A DNA stretch of 37,175 nt from Deltaproteobacteria bacterium (GTDB taxonomy: Bacteria > Desulfobacterota > Desulfomonilia > Desulfomonilales > Desulfomonilaceae), in assembly GCA_016875095.1 (NCBI GenBank), contig VGSG01000037.1, forward strand, positions 1 to 37,175. Direction: 5' to 3'. Position numbers and translations under genes: made by a program. This document shows, piece after piece, positions 26,264-34,090 of this stretch. The notes below the pieces were generated by a model, which saw only the letters and a list, made by a program, of their open reading frames with translations, was not told the DNA's origin and made no database searches. Numbering within the stretch: the stretch's first letter is position 1; every line of letters starts with the position of its first letter.

Positions 26264-27409
26264 GTGAATAAGATCCCAAGACCGACACCAGAAGAGATGA
26301 TCCGAAAGAGCTTTGCTCGTTTCACGGACGAGGAGATCATTCCAAAGGCCCGAGAAATGGACGAAGCAGACCAGTTCCCCCGATGGATGTTTGACAAGAT
26401 CGCCAAGACCGGGGCTTTTGGGATCCGCTATCCCAGGTCGGTCGGCGGCGCCGGGGGGAACACCACCCAGTTTTGCATCATGGTGGAAGAGCTTGCCCGC
26501 GGCTCAATGAGCGTGGCCGCGTTTACCGCCATGCAATGCCTTATGGGGACCAACTTCCTCTTTGAGTACGGCACCCCCGAACAGCATGAACGGCTGCTCA
26601 AACCTGCCATACGCGGAGAAAAAGTGGCTTCCTTCGCGCTGACCGAGGCGGACGCGGCCACGGATCTGGCCAATGTGAAGACCACAGCCCGGCCGGATGC
26701 GGAGGAGTGGGTGATCAGCGGCTCCAAGACCTGGATCACCAATGCTCCGGTAGCCGATTTCTTCACGGTGCTGTGCCAAACGGACAAGAATAAAGGGCTC
26801 AGGGGCCTGGACTTCTTTCTCATTGAACGCGACACGCCCGGGTTGTATGTCTCCAAGAAGTTCGACAAACTCGGGACAAGGGCCACAGAGATCTCTGAGC
26901 TGGCTTTTACCGACGTGCGAATTCCCCATGAGAACCGCCTGGGCAAGGAGGGGCAGGGCGTGGGGAATCTTATGCGTATCCTCTCAGTTATTCGGGTGAT
27001 GACCGCGGCCCTCTCTTTGGGCCTCGCGCGAGCGGCATACGACCAATCAGCGCGGTACGCGATGGAGCGAACCCAATTCAAGAAACACATCGGCAGCTTT
27101 CAGCTCATTCAGCAAAAGATCGCGAATATGGCCACGGAGATCTGGGCGTCACACCTTATGACCTACACCACCGCGGAAATGATCGATCAAGGTCAACGGC
27201 CTTTGAAAGAGGCTTCCATGGCAAAGTATTACGCGTCGGAAGTCGCGTGCAGATGCGCAGACGAGGCCACACGCATCTTCGGCGCGTACAGTTATTCCAT
27301 GGAATATGATGTGCAGCGCTACTATCGAGATTGCAGGTTCCTGCTCTTCGGCGGGGGCACGTCGGAAATACTTCAGACCATCATATCGCGGGAGTGCGGG
27401 GTTTCCTGA
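26264..27409 (+). CDS. Acyl-CoA dehydrogenase homologue lacking canonical catalytic Glu
   Basis: This 381-residue protein has the acyl-CoA dehydrogenase fold, with the FAD signature F-A-L-T-E-A-D-A-A-T-D at 124-134 and a normal length. However, the short-chain catalytic position is G364 (G-G-G-T-S-E-I). The alternative isovaleryl/long-chain position in helix G is I243 (S-V-I-R-V-M). Neither site has Glu. It may use another base, as known for some cyclohexane-carbonyl-CoA type enzymes that use Asp, or have another reaction. The start is GTG at 26264 behind GCGAGGAG. It is the third gene of the ETF operon, so ETF is its likely partner. A GATAGG/CCTATC hairpin at 27408-27423 overlaps its stop. 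Confidence 0.88.
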   Translation: MNKIPRPTPEEMIRKSFARFTDEEIIPKAREMDEADQFPRWMFDKIAKTGAFGIRYPRSVGGAGGNTTQFCIMVEELARGSMSVAAFTAMQCLMGTNFLFEYGTPEQHERLLKPAIRGEKVASFALTEADAATDLANVKTTARPDAEEWVISGSKTWITNAPVADFFTVLCQTDKNKGLRGLDFFLIERDTPGLYVSKKFDKLGTRATEISELAFTDVRIPHENRLGKEGQGVGNLMRILSVIRVMTAALSLGLARAAYDQSARYAMERTQFKKHIGSFQLIQQKIANMATEIWASHLMTYTTAEMIDQGQRPLKEASMAKYYASEVACRCADEATRIFGAYSYSMEYDVQRYYRDCRFLLFGGGTSEILQTIISRECGVS

Positions 27410-27614
27410 TAGGGGGGCCTATCGATTCCAGCGCCCAAGCCGAATATAGCAAGTGTCAAAAATAATGTCCGATTGCCGCTTGGGCTTTGGGCGCATCTTT
27501 CTCAAAAATATCAACCAGCTCGGGCCGGCAGAGCCTGCCCCGGACTCGATCCGGGGGACGCCGGCCCCACCATTCCTTGTTCATAATTGTCGCTTGTTTG
27601 AAAGCGCACAGCCC

Positions 27615-28364
27615 CTAGATACCCAGATCCGCGTCGAGAAACGCCTGCAATTCTTGCTTGAGCGTATCCAAGGGGATCATGGTGGCCTTGCGGGATGTTG
27701 TCACCTGTTGACCTTTCACCAGGCCATATTCAACTGTTTGCGGATAGTGAAACTTTCGCCTGGAAACCCGCCTCTTGTCCATCCAGGGCGCCTGGTGAAT
27801 GGGGAGGTAGAAGGAGAAGCGGAACGGCTCCACAACAACGTGAAAGTTGTACAGGTCGAAATAGCCCTCTTCGTATTCCACTTTGCACTTGCCGCTCAGG
27901 TACATGCGCACGTGGTGTTTATTGCTCCCGGTTTCCTCTTCCCATTTCTTCTTTGCTTCAGGGCTTAGGTGATAGATCTCCCGGTCTCCCCGGCGGATAT
28001 GGTGCGCCGTCAGGCCGGGATGGCCCGTCTTGAATATCTTTTCGAGCACATTGTGTTTCAACGGGAAGAGTTCGGCGTTGCTCTTGGTCTCATGGACCAG
28101 GAAGCACATGAAATAGCAGACTCTCGCAATTTCCTTCTCAGGAGAGGGTAATGCCTGTATCAATTCCAGGTTTTGCGTGTGGAGCCGAACCTTTTCCGGA
28201 ATTACCGCCTTGGTCTCTTTTGGCTTCCTCTGCTTCTGAGGAGGCTTGGGCCCCTGATCTCGCCCAAACCGGAACCCTCCCGTCTTCGGCAGGAAGGGTC
28301 TCATCCTTTTGTCTTCCCTCTTATAGACAATGACGGGATCTCGTCTAGGCGGTTTCTTGGTCAT
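27615..28364 (-). CDS. Hypothetical basic protein
   Basis: I do not recognise this 249-residue protein. The first 65 residues are very rich in Lys, Arg and Pro and probably unstructured, as in nucleic-acid-binding tails. The rest is a mixed alpha/beta region with many aromatic residues (for example Y-E-E-G-Y-F-D-L-Y-N-F-H near 170-182), a Cys pair, and several His. No signal peptide or membrane segment is seen. The ATG at 28364 has AAGGAGAGG before it; the frame extends 22 codons upstream without a better start. Its 5' leader (28365-28480) contains nested inverted repeats. It is convergent with the ETF operon and stands alone. Confidence 0.65.
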   Translation of the reverse strand: MTKKPPRRDPVIVYKREDKRMRPFLPKTGGFRFGRDQGPKPPQKQRKPKETKAVIPEKVRLHTQNLELIQALPSPEKEIARVCYFMCFLVHETKSNAELFPLKHNVLEKIFKTGHPGLTAHHIRRGDREIYHLSPEAKKKWEEETGSNKHHVRMYLSGKCKVEYEEGYFDLYNFHVVVEPFRFSFYLPIHQAPWMDKRRVSRRKFHYPQTVEYGLVKGQQVTTSRKATMIPLDTLKQELQAFLDADLGI

Positions 28365-29001
28365 GTTCCTCTCCTTCACCTGGATGCGTTTTGCCGAGCC
28401 GAATCGAACCGGCTTCCGTGCCGATGGCAACCGCCTTGCCTCGGCCTCCGTCTATCCGGCGACTCATCGGCATTCGTTTTGTCGTCTTGAGTCCGCCGGA
28501 TTGCCCGCCGCCCGCCGTAAAAGAGTCTTTCACTGCGGCAGTGGGCTTCAATCCTGCAACGCCTTGCGCTGTATGCGCGGCCAACGCCCCTCGCAATCTT
28601 ACACTGCTTTGAGCGACCGTGAACTCCAAGGAGTCCGCAAAGGAGTTATACTCCAGGACCCCGAGGGGGCAAGCGAAAAAATGTCTATCGGGTTCTTCTT
28701 ACGGGCCTCAGGGGGACATCCACGTCGGACGGCTATGCTCGGCGCAATAGAAAGCCGGCCCGCAGACGCCTACGCGCCGCGCCTTTCTCTTTCACCTCTA
28801 AACGTTTAGCCTTCAGGAATCAAGGGAAATATGTCTTGGTCCATTTCACTGCGGTGTACGACACTTCGGTTATCTTTTTGTTGCGGGATAGCCCATACGA
28901 AGGCCGGACCGGGCGCTTTTCGCGGCCGGCGCTTTCATAAGTAGTTCTCGTCTTGCGCCTGCGCCGGGGAGCGCGCTATAAAGGTGGAGTGGGAGGAGAT
29001 C
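28365..29001. other. Intergenic region with structured leader
   Basis: This 637-bp divergent spacer has no credible gene. Near the minus-strand gene it carries GCCGATG (28420-28426) against CATCGGC (28465-28471) with an inner CGCC/GGCG pair, and a separate AGCCG/CGGCT hairpin (28397-28414, 8-nt loop). Open frames on both strands read as low-complexity and are rejected. Promoters for the two flanking genes should be here, but none stands out. Confidence 0.45.
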
Positions 29002-29673
29002 ATGCAAATTATCGAAAAGGCGCTCAGTGAAGGCAGAACCGTTCTTTCGGAATACGAATCCAAGAAGCTCTTGCAGGCGTACAGGATTCCCATAACCGCC
29101 GAGGCGCTCATCCAAAGCCGTGACGAGTTGCCAGGGGCCGCGGCAAGCATAGGCTACCCGTTGGTCCTGAAAGGCTGCTCACCCGAAATCAGCCACAAGA
29201 CCGAACGAGGACTGGTGCGATTGGACATCCGCAGCGAACAAGAGGCTCTCAGCGCGTTCGATGAGATCGCCGCGGCCATGAACTCGGGCAGCGCGGCAGT
29301 CCTCGTCCAGGAAATGGTCAAAGGGAGCAGGGAACTCATGGCGGGCCTCACCCGTGATCCTCAGTTCGGGCCCTGCGTCATGTTCGGGCTTGGAGGGATC
29401 TTCACTGAAATTCTCGAAGACGTCTCTTTCAGACTGGCCCCGCTGGAGAAACGAGACGCCCTGGAGATGATGAGAGAGATCAAGGGCCATAAGGTGCTCG
29501 GCGCGGTCCGTGGCATGGAACCAGTAGACCTGGACGCGCTCGCGGAAATCTTGATCAACGTGGGACGAATCGGCCTGGAGAACGAACGAGTCAAGGAAAT
29601 AGATGTCAATCCGCTCATCATCAAAGGACGCTCGCCGTTGGCGGTAGATGCCCTTGTGGCCCTGAGCCCTTAG
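29002..29673 (+). CDS. ATP-grasp (beta) subunit of ADP-forming acyl-CoA synthetase
   Basis: This 223-residue ATP-grasp_5 protein matches the beta subunit of ADP-forming acetyl/acyl-CoA synthetases, which make ATP and free acid from acyl-CoA, ADP and phosphate. Seen are the swivelling S-E-x-E-S-K-x-L-L start, Y-P-L-V-L-K with the ATP-site Lys near residue 56, S-x-x-I-S-H-K-T-E-R-G, V-Q-E-M-V-K-G-x-R-E, F-G-L-G-G-I-F-T-E and the final E-I-D-V-N-P-L. The length fits a free beta subunit. The alpha subunit with the phospho-His is missing from the window. The ATG at 29002 sits behind GGGAGGAG; a GTG at 28984 is less likely. Energy conservation from acyl-CoA is the probable role. Confidence 0.88.
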   Translation: MQIIEKALSEGRTVLSEYESKKLLQAYRIPITAEALIQSRDELPGAAASIGYPLVLKGCSPEISHKTERGLVRLDIRSEQEALSAFDEIAAAMNSGSAAVLVQEMVKGSRELMAGLTRDPQFGPCVMFGLGGIFTEILEDVSFRLAPLEKRDALEMMREIKGHKVLGAVRGMEPVDLDALAEILINVGRIGLENERVKEIDVNPLIIKGRSPLAVDALVALSP

Positions 29674-29730
29674 TATTCCCATTCAAAAGCGCGGCGACAT
29701 CTTTGGCGCCGAACGCGAAGAACAGGCTTC

Positions 29731-29810
29731 GGCGGGAGAGGCGTCCCGTCTGTCTACTCCGGCCGCAATCCATGTCTCCAAGACATGACAGGTGGGACGC
29801 CCGTCCCACC
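29731..29810. repeat. Inverted repeat cluster, GGTGGGAC family
   Basis: This contains GGCGGGAGAGGCGTCCCGTC, then an ATGTCTCCAAGACAT hairpin, then a perfect 9-bp stem GGTGGGACG/CGTCCCACC (29791-29810). It is related to the units at 2762 and 23089. Confidence 0.65.
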
Positions 29811-29861
29811 GCGCATCCTCCGTGCGCGGCCGGCAGCCGTCGAGGGCGTGGGCGCGCCGTT

Positions 29862-31292
29862 TTATCGGGAGGAGCCCCGCGAACCGCCGCCATCCAAATC
29901 CGGAGGCAATGCGGAATTTAGCGTCTTCGCGACTACCTCGTGGCCGAAGAAGGTGAAATGATCCCCGAAGATGAACTTGCCGGTCTCTTTCTGCGCGCGC
30001 GCCAACGGGTCCAGCAGAGACGTGAACGGGATATCATTCTTTTCGCAGAAATCCCTGACTCGATTGACCGACCTCGTCAGATCCCAGTCGGTTTGCCGGT
30101 GAGGCCCCCCCATGCTCCTCAGCTCTGCGAGAGTCTTCTCAGGATCGAGCGCGTACTTGAGTTCCAGCTCGGAACCAAGATAGACCAGTCGAAACCCGAT
30201 CCCCCGCGTTCGACAAAAATCCCGCGCGTCCTTCACCGCAGCCAGAGTGCGTTGCCACGCGGCCTCGATCCTGGGAATATCCGAAGCCGACCACTGGAGC
30301 AGCTCAGGAGAAATCCCCAACCGATTCCGTTGAAGCTCGCGGTATCGAAATAGGGCAAACGAAAGCGCAAAATAGCCGTGCCGTACGAGATTTCGCAGGA
30401 ACGGCGTTGCTTCCCCCAAGCTCAGATTCCGCTCGCGGTTCAGCTCCGGATCGTCGTCGCAAGAGTCATTGTGGGCAAGCGTGAAGATCACCAGGTCCGG
30501 GGAATATTTGATCGCCTCGGTCTTGAGTGCGTTCAGAAGCGCGACCTGACCCGCGCCCGAATTACCCAGCGCCATGACCTCAAAACGAGGCGACGCGGAA
30601 GCCGGTTGCTTCACAGCCTCATTGAGACCGGTTTCCAGCAACTTGTGAAACGTGCGGTTGAGCGGAGCTTGGATCGACTCGACGTATGAGTCGCCGATAA
30701 GAGCGATCCGAAACAGATGGGGCGACTTGTCTCGCGTGTAATCACGGTCAAAATAACCTTGAGAATTCCAACGTATTATATTGACGTAACGGATCCTCTC
30801 GTTTGGATCGTACCCGAAGTACTCGAAATCCTTTCCGGGTTCGTGCCACGCGACCGACCTTGGCCGATCCCCGGGCTTGGTCGAAAGCGAGCGCTCCTGG
30901 CGATCAGCGTTGGTGAAAACCACGGGAAACAGCTCCCTATCCGTGTCCGACACGCCGGTTATGGCTTTGGACAGGTCTCGCATCTGCGCATAACGCGCGG
31001 GGAGAGCCCACGGGAACAGCATTTCGACGCCAAGCGCCGCAAATACAAAGGCCACCGTATACGCGCAAGCAACCTTTGCCGGGGCAAAACTCCCGGCCAA
31101 CCCGAGCCTTTTTCCGGGAAGCGCGAGCGCGACACTGTTGAGCGCGATGAGGGCGAGGAATATCAGGCGTCCTTGGGTGAAATTATTGTACAGGACGAGA
31201 AAGAGAGCGAGCGTCAACAGCGGCGGCGCCAACGCCGCGAAAACAGTAACAGCCCACATGAACAAAGGCGATCGCGACTTCGCGCCCCTCAT
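29862..31292 (-). CDS. Membrane-anchored SGNH/GDSL hydrolase-like protein
   Basis: This 476-residue protein has about three N-terminal membrane helices (about 11-35, 42-58 and 74-94) and a large domain outside the membrane with SGNH signatures. Block I is G-D-S with S202. Block II is A-L-G-N-S-G (242-246). Block III is A-H-N-D with N275. A C-terminal D-H-x-x-x-x-G-H carries the Asp/His pair near residues 449-455. Such proteins usually remove or add O-acyl groups on polysaccharides or peptidoglycan. The closest named relatives would be AlgX/DltD-like proteins, but I cannot assign a substrate. No acyltransferase or glycosyltransferase gene is beside it. The ATG at 31292 has AGGTAGGAC before it. 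Confidence 0.8.
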   Translation of the reverse strand: MRGAKSRSPLFMWAVTVFAALAPPLLTLALFLVLYNNFTQGRLIFLALIALNSVALALPGKRLGLAGSFAPAKVACAYTVAFVFAALGVEMLFPWALPARYAQMRDLSKAITGVSDTDRELFPVVFTNADRQERSLSTKPGDRPRSVAWHEPGKDFEYFGYDPNERIRYVNIIRWNSQGYFDRDYTRDKSPHLFRIALIGDSYVESIQAPLNRTFHKLLETGLNEAVKQPASASPRFEVMALGNSGAGQVALLNALKTEAIKYSPDLVIFTLAHNDSCDDDPELNRERNLSLGEATPFLRNLVRHGYFALSFALFRYRELQRNRLGISPELLQWSASDIPRIEAAWQRTLAAVKDARDFCRTRGIGFRLVYLGSELELKYALDPEKTLAELRSMGGPHRQTDWDLTRSVNRVRDFCEKNDIPFTSLLDPLARAQKETGKFIFGDHFTFFGHEVVAKTLNSALPPDLDGGGSRGSSR

Positions 31293-31864
31293 GGCAAACG
31301 TCCTACCTGGGCGCCCGACACCCTGTTATTCCCGCAAGAGAACCTCATTCCCGCGCAACCGCATAGGCGTTAAGTTAAGCAGCCCAGTTCTTTCGTCCGT
31401 CATTCCCGCGGAAGCGGGAATCCAGTCACCCCAAAGGCGTGATTCAATCCCGCGTTCCGCGCGGGACTGAACCCCGGATCAAAGCCTGCCCCGGACGGCG
31501 ATCCGGGGGCCGGGGTGACGGGGTGGATTTGAGTTTACTCATTGAAATCACATGTCGAGATCCTTTAAGTGAACGCGAATGCGCGCGACCGGGAACGGGC
31601 ATCCAGTTGTAGCAGTGTGGCGCCGGGTCTTCCCGAATCCGCGCTTTCCACCTCCGGATCCTTGCGTGCGCGGGAATGACGAAGAAAAGCTTACTGACTT
31701 CCCTCTATCGGATCGGTTTTCCCCTGGCAACACACGCGGCATTCTTGGAGAGCGGAATTGTTTGCGCCAGAGCGATTATACAAGACCCCTACCGAAATCG
31801 AAACCTAAGCCAAGCGCATTTCTTACTCTCAAGTCGCCGGGAGAGGTGTTCCGCGGGAAAAGAA
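31293..31864. other. Repeat-filled intergenic region
   Basis: This 572-bp spacer holds a CATAGGCGTTAAGTTAAG motif at 31362-31379, a long REP element at 31399-31519 and a single right-end unit of the 1840-1942 type (CTCCGGAT to GGGAATGAC) at about 31651-31680. No gene is supported. Confidence 0.6.
31399..31519. repeat. REP element, GTCATTCC family, long version
   Basis: This opens GTCATTCCCGCGGAAGCGGG and closes GGGGTGAC. The first 70 bp follow the 22935 copy closely (GCGTGATTCAATCCCG is shared), and a CCCCGGAT-type hairpin region resembles the 16737 copy. It directly follows a CATAGGCG motif. Confidence 0.75.
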
Positions 31865-32323
31865 TCAGAAATCGTAGCGAGACAGGGTGTCCCGTTTAGA
31901 TTCCGAAGACAGCGAAGGCCCGGCGCGCTTGATTCGGTAGGCCCCCGGATCGACCAGTTCCAGGAAAGCCCGGTCCAGGTCTTGCTGCTTCGGCATGAGG
32001 AGCGCCAAGAGGCCGGTCACGCCGGTCTCGGGACGACGCGGCTCAAGGTCCGGGACGTGCGGGGAAGCCGGGGTCTGCGCCGGAGGAGGCGGCGCTAATG
32101 CAGCGGAACCTTGACTCCGGTCCTGGGGCTGCTCAGGGGAAGGATGGAGCGGCTCAGGGAACTGGGGCTGAGACACAACCGCGCGACCTGAAGGGGAGGC
32201 GGCCGGAGTAGGAGAGGAGTAACCCTGAGAGACAGGGATGGTTTCGCTTGCCGGCAGCGTAGGGGGCCATACGCATAAGAGCGGAACGATGAGCGCGGTG
32301 ACGACTGCGAGTGAGGCCCGCAT
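31865..32323 (-). CDS. Exported Pro-rich protein, unknown function
   Basis: This 152-residue protein has a signal peptide (about 1-25), a Pro/Ser/Gln-rich linker of some 75 residues, and a short conserved-looking C-terminal part with a hydrophobic helix (G-V-T-G-L-L-A-L-L near 101-109) and many charged residues. I recognise no family. The ATG at 32323 has AAAAGGAGAA before it. A perfect TATAAT on this strand (32354-32359) would place transcription start close by, but no -35 box is clear. It sits next to an unusually AT-rich spacer. It may be periplasmic or cell-wall associated; this is inference. Confidence 0.6.
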   Translation of the reverse strand: MRASLAVVTALIVPLLCVWPPTLPASETIPVSQGYSSPTPAASPSGRAVVSQPQFPEPLHPSPEQPQDRSQGSAALAPPPPAQTPASPHVPDLEPRRPETGVTGLLALLMPKQQDLDRAFLELVDPGAYRIKRAGPSLSSESKRDTLSRYDF

Positions 32324-32742
32324 GGGTTCTCCTTTTCGGGGCGTGGGCTCATAATTATAATGTAATCAATCAAATGTTATCTAAAACATATTGAAATGTC
32401 AAGACATACTAAACATTCATGAGGAGCTTAAACTTCGCGGAGATTTGGTCTTGATAAATGATTCTACCTTTCCAAAATAACGTTTCGTTTCACGCGGTTA
32501 AGAGTATAGTTCAATTTTCCCGCGTGGATGAAGAACTTTCAAGAAAAAAAGCTTGACAAAGAAACCCTATCCTACTAGAAGACCCTCACCTGCATCAGTC
32601 CTACCACATATACCTTCCGAGCACTCCAGCCCTTGAATTTCCTTTCCCGTAGCCCCAGAGGGGGTCCCGCCTTTTTTTTCGCCCCCTATCAAGTCCTCAT
32701 GGTGTGGAGCGGGAACAGAACTCGCCGAAACGCGCCGTGGAA
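32324..32742. other. AT-rich spacer with inverted repeat and orphan promoter
   Basis: The stretch 32340-32570 is clearly richer in A and T than the rest of the window. It contains the inverted repeat CACGCGG (32491-32497) / CCGCGTG (32520-32526) and the promoter-like site at 32553-32581. Near 32656-32692 are AGGGGG/CCCCCT tracts and a run of eight T residues that might end a short plus-strand RNA. I see no protein gene. Confidence 0.45.
32553..32581 (+). promoter_or_regulatory. Orphan plus-strand promoter
   Basis: TTGACA (32553-32558) and TAGAAG (32576-32581) are spaced by 17 bp. Nothing on the plus strand downstream codes for protein; the transcript would run about 100 nt to a T run near 32680 or into queA in antisense. 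The inverted repeat at 32491-32526 lies just upstream. Confidence 0.4.
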
Positions 32743-33876
32743 TCAATCAACAATCAGACACGCGTCGCCGTAACTAAAAAAGCGATATTTCAGAGCCACT
32801 GCTTCATGGTACGCGGCCATGACGGACTCAACACCGGCAAATGCGCACACCAGCATCAGAAGTGTGGATTTGGGCAGGTGGAAGTTGGTGATCAATCCGC
32901 GGATCGTCCGGAAACCGTACGCCGGCCGTATGAACAGGTCGGTTCGGCCTTTTCCCGCAATCAGACGTCCGTTGGGGTCGATCGCGGATTCGAGGGTTCG
33001 CACGCTGGTGGTGCCCACGGCGATGATACGCGCCTTTTCCGCGAAAGCCCTATTGATCAGCTCTGCCGCGAGTTCGGGCGTTTCGTAGTATTCGGCTTCC
33101 ATGCGGTGCATTCTTATATCCTCATGTTTCACGGGCGTGAACGTGCCCGGTCCCACATGGAGGACTATGCGAGCGATTCGGACGCCGCCGGCTTCCAGTT
33201 CCCGCAAAAGCCCGTCCGTGAAGTGCAACCCCGCGGTAGGAGCAGCCACAGAACCCGCCTGTCGCGCATAGACGGTCTGGTATCGTTTCCGATCCCGCTC
33301 GGAATCACGGGCTGGATCCCTAATATAGGGTGGGAGGGGAGGGTGGCCCCACTCTTCCAAGAATGCGAGAAAGTCGGCCTCCTGCGCGGGAAAGCGAACG
33401 CGGACCCGGCCGGGCGCCACGCTCTCTCCTACGATTATCTCCCGGCCGTCTTCCAGTTTAAGCGCTGCGCCACTTCGCAGGGGCTTGCTGGAATGAAACA
33501 TGCAAATGCGCTCCGCAAGCGCGCTCAGATCAATACCGCGCGCCACTCCCGCGGGGTCGAGGACCAGCAGATCTACCCGCCCTCCGGTAGGCTTACGCGC
33601 GCGTAAGGCCGCGGGTATGACCTTTGTTTCGTTGAGCACAAGCACATCGGAGGGTTTCAGGAGAGATGGGAGTTCTCGAAAGGAACGGTGTGAGACGCGG
33701 CCGGTTTGCCGGTTCAGGGCGAGGAGTCGGGATTCGTCGCGCGGCGCCTCGGGTTCCTGCGCTATGAGGCGCTCGGGGAGCTCGTAATCGTACGTGGACA
33801 GGCGGCATTCGTAAGGAATGGGATTATCGTCCGCCGATGCGCGGTGGATAGTTTGTCTCGTATTCATGGGATTCAT
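32743..33876 (-). CDS. queA: S-adenosylmethionine:tRNA ribosyltransferase-isomerase
   Basis: This 377-residue enzyme adds the ribosyl part of SAM to 7-aminomethyl-7-deazaguanine in tRNA, giving epoxyqueuosine. Family blocks are D-Y-E-L-P (30-34), V-L-N-E-T-K-V-I-P-A near 80, A-P-T-A-G-L-H-F, H-V-G-x-G-T-F-x-P-V, the V-G-T-T-S-V-R-T-L-E-S segment and the final T-N-F-H-L-P-x-S-T-L-L-M-L-V. Its first 25 or so residues are extra compared with the usual 340-350. The ATG at 33876 overlaps the stop of the DUF2065 gene as ATGA, which supports this start and translational coupling. It is the last gene of the valS operon. Confidence 0.95.
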   Translation of the reverse strand: MNPMNTRQTIHRASADDNPIPYECRLSTYDYELPERLIAQEPEAPRDESRLLALNRQTGRVSHRSFRELPSLLKPSDVLVLNETKVIPAALRARKPTGGRVDLLVLDPAGVARGIDLSALAERICMFHSSKPLRSGAALKLEDGREIIVGESVAPGRVRVRFPAQEADFLAFLEEWGHPPLPPYIRDPARDSERDRKRYQTVYARQAGSVAAPTAGLHFTDGLLRELEAGGVRIARIVLHVGPGTFTPVKHEDIRMHRMEAEYYETPELAAELINRAFAEKARIIAVGTTSVRTLESAIDPNGRLIAGKGRTDLFIRPAYGFRTIRGLITNFHLPKSTLLMLVCAFAGVESVMAAYHEAVALKYRFFSYGDACLIVD

Positions 33877-34073
33877 GACGCGCCGAGGATGGTCCGAGCG
33901 ATAATGATGATAGCGAGCCCGATAGCCATAGAAACAGCGCCCATTACTCGCAGCGCCGCATCATCCTGCTCCTGCAAATAGGCCATGAGGAGCTTCATCT
34001 TGTCAGGAAATCCGAAGTACGGAATGCCCTCGATCACAAACAGGAGACCAATGACGCAAAGCAAGAGTTCCAT
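33873..34073 (-). CDS. DUF2065 (YjeT-like) membrane protein
   Basis: This 66-residue protein has two membrane helices (about 3-18 and 44-62) around a short polar loop with P-Y-F-x-F-P and a conserved-looking L-R-x-M-G, the pattern of the DUF2065 family. The family function is not known. It lies 17 bp after the DUF1189 gene and overlaps queA by 4 bp, so it is within the same operon. Confidence 0.85.
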   Translation of the reverse strand: MELLLCVIGLLFVIEGIPYFGFPDKMKLLMAYLQEQDDAALRVMGAVSMAIGLAIIIIARTILGAS

Positions 34074-34090
34074 GATCGCGCGTTTCGGTT

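Noticed and set aside
27408-27423. GATAGG/CCTATC hairpin at the end of the ETF operon
   Set aside because: It has a 6-bp stem but no T run and overlaps the stop codon, so terminator function is not supported.
28391-28415. tRNA-like T-arm word (GGTTCGATTC on the minus strand)
   Set aside because: The stem gives an 8-nt loop, and there is no matching acceptor stem or anticodon arm around it, so it is not a tRNA.
28330-28809. Plus-strand open frame of 159 codons, and a minus-strand frame at 28345-28629
   Set aside because: Both overlap the start and leader of the minus-strand gene, lack ribosome binding sites and read as Arg/Ser/Pro-rich noise.
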